A stretch of DNA of 64,000 nucleotides from Phyto melanocephala (taxonomy: Eukaryota; Arthropoda; Insecta; Diptera; Rhinophoridae): assembly GCA_941918925.1 (NCBI GenBank), contig OW799237.1:72427126-72491125 (forward strand), written 5' to 3'. The translations under genes were made by a program, and so were the position numbers. Numbering within the stretch: position 1 is the first letter of the stretch; each line of letters begins with the position of its first letter. The notes beneath the pieces were generated by a model that was not told the origin of the DNA, made no database searches, and saw only the letters and a program-made list of their open reading frames with translations. Below, in pieces: positions 58,455 through 64,000 of this stretch.

Positions 58455-58599
58455 CATAGTCTCAAAAAATATTGCTTTAAAAAACTGACAAATTGATTTA
58501 AAATTAACTGAGATATAAGCACAAAAATAGAACTGCTTCGATGTTTTTCCTAAAATTTTAAAACGGAAATCAATTTGTTCAACTTCTGGACAATAATAA

Positions 58600-58850
58600 G
58601 GAACGATATATGTATACTAGGATACTATATAGTGCACTATAAAAAAATTTAAAATCCATTAGGACCGCCACTACAAAATGACTCGCATTATTTTTATATG
58701 CAATGAAATCTAGTAGCAATAAATGTATCCACTTTAACCCCCTAAATATAAGAGGTTGACAAGTAGAATGCAGCTATGTGAAATTTCAAAATTACAAATG
58801 ACATCGGAAATAATAAACCAAAATGGCGCGCCATGACGTCAGCATTTCTG
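58600..58850 (-). repeat. Family C copy and an adjacent repeat
   Basis: TTAGGACCGCCACTACAAAATGACTCG is the inverse of the GTAGTGGCGGTCAT block. It is followed by ATGGCGCGCCAT (12-bp palindrome) and TGACGTCA. Confidence 0.4.
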
Positions 58851-60080
58851 CTTGTTTTATTTTATTTTTGTTAGAACAAAATTTTAATTAGATTTTTATA
58901 TTTTAATTTATTTATATAATTTTATTTGCATTGCGTTTTTTTTTTTGCATAAATTTTGATAATGAAAATACAATTCTTTAAAACAAACGAATATTCGTTA
59001 CATCACTATTATGTTTTCAATAAAATTCGGTAAAAATAATTTCTGTATTCACAAAAAGTCTTAACTGTCGTATTGTCACAATATTATATTTACCCAAAAG
59101 TTTTAAAATAAAAAAAAAGTATTGTAAAATTTGTAAACCTTTTAAAATTTTAAAAATTTATGAAATTATGACAATACGAAACCTTGAACTTTTTGTAATA
59201 TGACCAAATAGTTTCAAATATTTTTTTGGCTATAATAATCATTGTTGGTATCCCTTATTTATTTTTTTTTTCTTATTTTATGTAATAAATTTTAGAGGTA
59301 CACGTACATTTTTGTGGATGTGTAAAAAATTTTGTAGCAAAAATAAAAATTTTACATGTTTTTCCTAATTATAAAGTATACATTATGCACAGTGATCTAC
59401 AAATGTCTTTTTTTATAAATAGAAATTAAAAATCAGTAAAATTTTCTAAAATTTCCACCACTAAAAAAAATTTTAAATCACAAGCAATAAATGCGAGTAA
59501 AATCCAAATTTGTATTGTATAATTTTATCTTTTCGCAAAGGGGGAAACACTGTGATTTAGTGCAGTTTATGCTGCTGCAATATGACCATTTTAATTTGCA
59601 AATATGTCTCGGTTTTAAAATTCCAGTTTTGGTTGTGTTTGTTTTTAGGCAAAATGAAATTTAAACACAGCAAATACACATGTAAAAACAAAAAAAGAAA
59701 CAATTTTAATGAGTTTTATCATTTTATAAAGTAATTTATTTAGGTTTGCAACAATTATAATAAATTGTTAGAAATTTTTTTATAACATTAAAATAGTAGT
59801 ATGCATAGCATGTATTTACATGTCCATTATTCACAACACACATGCATACGGTGCAAAAGGTAGACACAGAGTGGCAAAATCGTAATGAAACATACATACG
59901 TTTATCAAAACGTCAATAAATTGATTAAAGATTTATTTCAATTTCGTATACACTATAACTTACTACTTATCTAATTAATTTCATATAATGGAAATTTTCT
60001 TTTAAAATCGAATATTTTTGACAGTTTGCGAAGTAAAAATATATGAAAATGACTTAAAGTTTAAAACAATATGTCATGTA
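58851..60080. other. Very AT-rich, no gene
   Basis: Homopolymer-rich sequence without recognised features. Confidence 0.4.
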
Positions 60081-60087
60081 AGCTAAT

Positions 60088-60360
60088 TCAGTGAGCTAGA
60101 AATCTAAGTGTGTGGTAGTTCTTTGAAATTTCAAGGTTGAATCTGTCAGTCTGTCCTGGACCCGGGTGAGGTATTATATTATCAGAAATATTCGGGAGTA
60201 GATCGGTATTGAAAATTAAAAACATCGGTACATAAACAACTGAGATATGAGCAAAAAACCACGGCCACCTCGTTTTTTTTAACAGAACAACAACATACAA
60301 CAACAAAATACAGACATACAAACGTGGTATACTGGTTACTTTTTTTTTTAATTTTTAGAT
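60088..60360 (-). repeat. Family B interior (inverse of 21340-21600)
   Basis: GATATGAGCAAAAAACCACGG, ATTCGGGAGTAGATCGGTAT and ACGTGGTATACTGGTTAC mirror the copy near 21350-21540. Confidence 0.65.
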
Positions 60361-60473
60361 TACTCCAATGGAGGTTCTAGTGTACTAGCACTAGACAATT
60401 ATTTGGCTTGTCAAAAAGACAATACTGCCATCACCAATTATTTTTCTAGAGCCTCCTCCATCAACTACAAAAT

Positions 60474-60765
60474 GACCTATACCTTCGTATAGGAAGCTGG
60501 AATTTCCGAATTCGACTCCTTATCTAAAAATCTACACGTGGTTAATTGATAGTCCGAGTAACTGTACCTTTGTACTGTTAACCGACGCCACGCAATTAAC
60601 CAATGCAAGAGTGAGACGTGAAACTCTCAAAGCCAGATAAAAAGGACCGCCTGATTGCCCTTAAGAGATAATGACAATGACGCGAGCTCTTGACCCCACC
60701 AGAGCTGAATTACGACTGGTATACTGATTAGAGTAAACGTGGAATCGAATCCCAGCTGAGCCAAA
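60474..60765 (+). repeat. tRNA-like SINE candidate
   Basis: Runs from ATACCTTCGTATAGGAAGC to GGAATCGAATCCCAGCTGAGCCA followed by an A-run and T-rich tail. The GAATCGAATCCC core resembles a polymerase III B box and the GAGCCA end a tRNA 3' end. Related pieces are at 42646, 53160 and 21326 (inverse). No target duplication established. Confidence 0.45.
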
Positions 60766-60973
60766 AAAAAATTATTTTTTTTAATTTTTATTTTTTTATT
60801 TTATATATTATAAAAGGATTATATTGAAATACCTATTATCATTATCATTAACCGAAACAACTTTTTTTTTAATTGGGCTAATATCGAAATAGCATTTGAA
60901 TATTTTTGAATGATTACAATCAAGGAATTGATACAACAAAGCAACTTTTCATGAGATGTTTTATGTCAAGGCC

Positions 60974-61646
60974 AAGGCGAATTCATACAGGTGAAATTAT
61001 CAGCCCAGCTGATTGTGAAACATTTTGTCAAAATTGGTTGAATTCGCTTTGATTTCATTTATTAATGCAGGGATAGGAAATGTGATTTTGGTTTCGGTAT
61101 TAAACAATTAACTTGAGTGTACTTTTTGGATAATAGATGTGCTTAATTAATGTATATTTGTTGCTTTTGCGTCATTAATAATGTGTTTAAAAAATTTATA
61201 TTCTGTTTTTAATCAAATTTTATTATATTTAATATGTAAAAACAACTTTTCCATCCCTGATATACGAATTGGCCTTGACATAAAACATCCCATGAAAAGT
61301 TGCTTTGTTGTATCAATTCGCCGTTGCATATACCTTATGGATATGCCTTGGTCAAGGCCAATTCGTATATCAGGGATGGAAAAGTTGTTTTTACATATTA
61401 AATATAATAAAATTTTATTAAAAAAAGGATATAATTGTTTGAAACACATTATTAATGACGCAAAAGCAACAAATATACATAAATTTAGCACATTTATTAT
61501 CAAAAAAGTACACGTAAGTTAATTGTTTAATACAGAATTTAAAATCACATTTCCCTTCCTTGTATTAGTAAGGCAAATTCAACCAATTTTGACATAAAGT
61601 CTCCCCATCAGCTGGGCTGATAATTTCACCTGTATGAATTCGCCTT
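60974..61646. repeat. Large foldback element
   Basis: The arms begin AAGGCGAATTCATACAGGTG and end in its inverse. They are similar over about 300 bp and meet around a 70-bp loop (61281-61351), with a perfect inner stem GTCAAGGCCAATTCGTATAT. The loop segment recurs in inverse just outside the left arm (60932-60973). Confidence 0.8.
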
Positions 61647-61649
61647 AAT

Positions 61650-63230
61650 TACAATTTAAGTTAATTTCAAAAATGATTTAGGAGGTCTAATAAAAGCAAC
61701 ATGAACTTAAGCTAGAATAAAAATGATTTCTAATAAATTTTAGAATTAAAATAGTCCGAATAAATATTTGCTTATAGGTATTTATGGAAAGTTTTTAGTT
61801 CACTTGCTGCTGATCTGTTTTACTCAAGGCGAAACAAATTCGATTTTGTTATACCTTTTGCATGAGTTTTTTCGACACTCAGAATAATTGTAATTTAATT
61901 TACATACATATTTATTTAAAAACTTTTTTTAGAATACATTTTTCAATAATTACACTTTTTTCGTTAGAATTATCTAATGCACATAACATACACATACCTA
62001 TTTACGTACAATTGTATTAAAAGCATGCACATGAATACAAACGTTTTAACTTGTCACACATTTTTAATGTGCATGCATGTGTGGCAACAGTTGAAATATA
62101 AAGAATAGCTTACAAAAACATATATTTAAATTGATTTATGTAATCATTAATTTTATATAACTTTTTTTTAAATGAACACACATTATTTACCCAAAGGTAA
62201 AATGGAGGTAAAATGAATATTGAAAAATACATGCATGCAACTTTTTTGTGTTTATTTGGACAATTTTTCAATTAACACTAATCTAATAAATTATTACTAT
62301 TTTTTTCTAATTCAATAAAAATGTTATATTTTGGACTAAATATCATAAATTGTTTTCACATGGTTTGTTCAGAATATAACGAAAAAAAACTCTTTTAATA
62401 GCAACTAAATAAAGAGGTTTTCTGTAAGTGCAGGTCAATTTTATTATTCAGTCACTAATTCCAAGTCATCTTTGTGCGATTGAACAGCATGTCCAACATT
62501 TAGCCAGTACCCTTGAATTAAAGTACTTAATAGCAGATTGACAGAAAACATCATTGATATCTGTAATAGTGTACAAAAGACACGAACATATCAATTTCTT
62601 GCCGTGCACCACCCAAAATTAAGCTTTTGCGTATATTATATATTTACGTCAGCTTTTTAGTTTATACTCGTACTAGGTTTAAATAACCTAGGAGCTCAAA
62701 TTAAATAATTAATGACAATGCAGTTTGTACGTTAAGTTGACTTCAAAGCGTTTGAAACTGGGTCTCAATTGTAGTCAAAAAACCGTCTTTGTGGATGATT
62801 ACAGAACGACAAAAACCCACATGAGGTTAACCAAGGGGTAACGTATTGGCCAGCAGCATCATTAGTCTATACTTATTTAACAATAAGTACGGATTTTTAT
62901 GAATAAATCATTAAATATTAAAACTTTAAGTTCAATGGAGTTCCAAAGCAAATTGTTTAACGATATAATATTCTATACATGGACTTTTTAAATAGTTAAA
63001 AAAATTAACACATACCATACACAGCTTGTTTTTTTGTTAAATATTGACCGTCCATTTTAAAAAGTCCTTTTATTGTAAATTTAAGAAAACAAGCAAGAAA
63101 ATATATACATGTACAGGCATAATACCCTACGCCATACATGTGAAAATTAAAATCATTCAATTGGGTTAAGGAAGTACTCCCCCTTTAATATATGTTTGTT
63201 TTTCTTATTACAAAATTTGAGCAATGCTGT
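61650..63230. other. AT-rich intergenic
   Basis: No gene or element ends seen. Confidence 0.4.
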
Positions 63231-63892
63231 CATGATTAAAGGACCTTCCGTGCTGAATATTAGAATTGCTCAAAAATGTGGTCTGTGCCACGCCCAGTCA
63301 GAAAACAAATTTTCAATCATTTCTACTTAATTTATTTTTATCAAATTTTACATACAGAACCCACAATATAATGATTACAAAAGTAGGCAGTGCCACATAT
63401 CTTCCAAATAAATTTTTATGTAACTTTTTAAACACCTCAATATATACAAATATACTTTAGTAGTAAGAAATGTGGACGTAAGCACGCCTATATAAAATTA
63501 ATATTATTAAAGTAATAATATTTAAACAATTGTTATAAAACTTTGGCGACACATGCAACAAAGTGTTGCCAACAAATAAAATTATCACTTGGGATTCAAA
63601 TGCAAACAATATGCTAAATGACTCAAGATTTTTTTTGAAAGGGCATATATTCTACTATCTGGCAAAGTCCTCGGAAGAGGCATAAAGATTTGTTAGCAGC
63701 ACAGTTCTACCATGCTCTACATTGTTGTTATAAACAATAACACTGCAAATTCGAGTGATTTAATTTCGGAATGTAGAACATGGGAATATACAACGAATTT
63801 GCTGTAGTGAATTCCTATGGCACCGTTTAACTTTATACAGACGTATTTTATTAAGCTTTTTTTATTCAGAGAAACTTAGATTTATTCGGCAC

Positions 63893-64000
63893 CTAGTCTG
63901 AACGCGCGTTGCTACGCCCCTTCATGAATTTTAATCGCATTCTAAATTTTAATCGAATATCAAGTGCAAGGCTAAAAACTATAACTTTTTCTTTATGAGC
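63893..64000 (-). mobile_element. Non-autonomous Helitron, copy 5, running off the window
   Basis: The minus-strand 3' end (CTAG at 63893-63896, ACGCGCGTTGCTACGCCCC) is followed by the AAAACTATAACTTTTTCTTTATGAGC start of the last unit, as at the end of copy 3. Confidence 0.8.

Noticed and set aside
61181..61522. Two overlapping ORFs on opposite strands with the same internal peptide
   Set aside because: Explained by the palindromic foldback, which encodes the same sequence on both strands.
63266..63480. Possible Helitron 118-bp units near GTGCCACGCCC and GGCAGTGCCACA
   Set aside because: Only short matches without the ACCGATTTTTCTGAAAC block; too weak to call.

Overview
This window looks like a piece of a higher-dipteran (fly) nuclear genome. 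It is very AT-rich, packed with eukaryotic transposable elements nested in one another, and carries three intronless genes of the insect-defensin (cysteine-stabilised alpha-beta, CS-alpha-beta) type. I cannot name the species. I see no rRNA, canonical tRNA, CRISPR or prokaryotic features.

The only convincing host genes form a defensin cluster, all on the minus strand. (1) 14866-15396 encodes a 176-residue secreted protein with two defensin domains. (2) 25107-27713 encodes an 868-residue secreted polyprotein with 13 tandem defensin domains; a five-domain block has been duplicated inside it almost unchanged. (3) 30880-31282 is a broken sister of gene 1: its first domain is destroyed, but its second still has all six cysteines. 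All three share a TATAAATA box about 80-110 bp before the ATG and a related A-rich element just upstream of it, so they look like one co-regulated gene family. This cluster is the most interesting content of the window.

Layout: 1-4360 is a decayed PIF/Harbinger element with both of its genes (transposase on plus, Myb/SANT partner on minus), interrupted by a Helitron and a MITE. 4627-14100 holds a hairpin-ended dispersed repeat, mariner-like remnants, a 2-kb Helitron with an internal 118-bp minisatellite, and a hAT-like remnant. 14.9-15.5 kb is defensin gene 1. 18.0-24.9 kb is a nest: a dispersed repeat holds a long-TIR DNA transposon (TAA duplication, CACTG ends), which carries a broken gene of an orphan arthropod family and further repeats and Helitrons. 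25.0-27.9 kb is the polydefensin. 28.7-30.8 kb is a mariner-type TIR pair containing an RNase H-bearing non-LTR remnant. 30.9-31.4 kb is the defensin pseudogene. 33.3-34.3 kb is a Jockey-like reverse transcriptase remnant. 37.6-38.1 and 55.6-56.1 kb are mariner-like remnants. 42478-46961 is a hAT-type element with a perfect 8-bp target duplication, itself full of insertions. 48484-51099 is a solo LTR split by a 5'-truncated non-LTR retrotransposon; both insertions keep their target duplications. 56498-58454 is a TIR element with a CATAG duplication. 60.9-61.7 kb is a large foldback. The window ends inside another Helitron.

Apart from the defensins, every coding-like stretch I could recognise belongs to a mobile element and is broken by stops or frameshifts. 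The defensins presumably act as secreted antimicrobial or gut-lumen peptides. The long linkers, each carrying an N-glycosylation sequon and usually a basic residue just before the next domain, suggest release of many peptides from one precursor; that is inference, not something the sequence proves.
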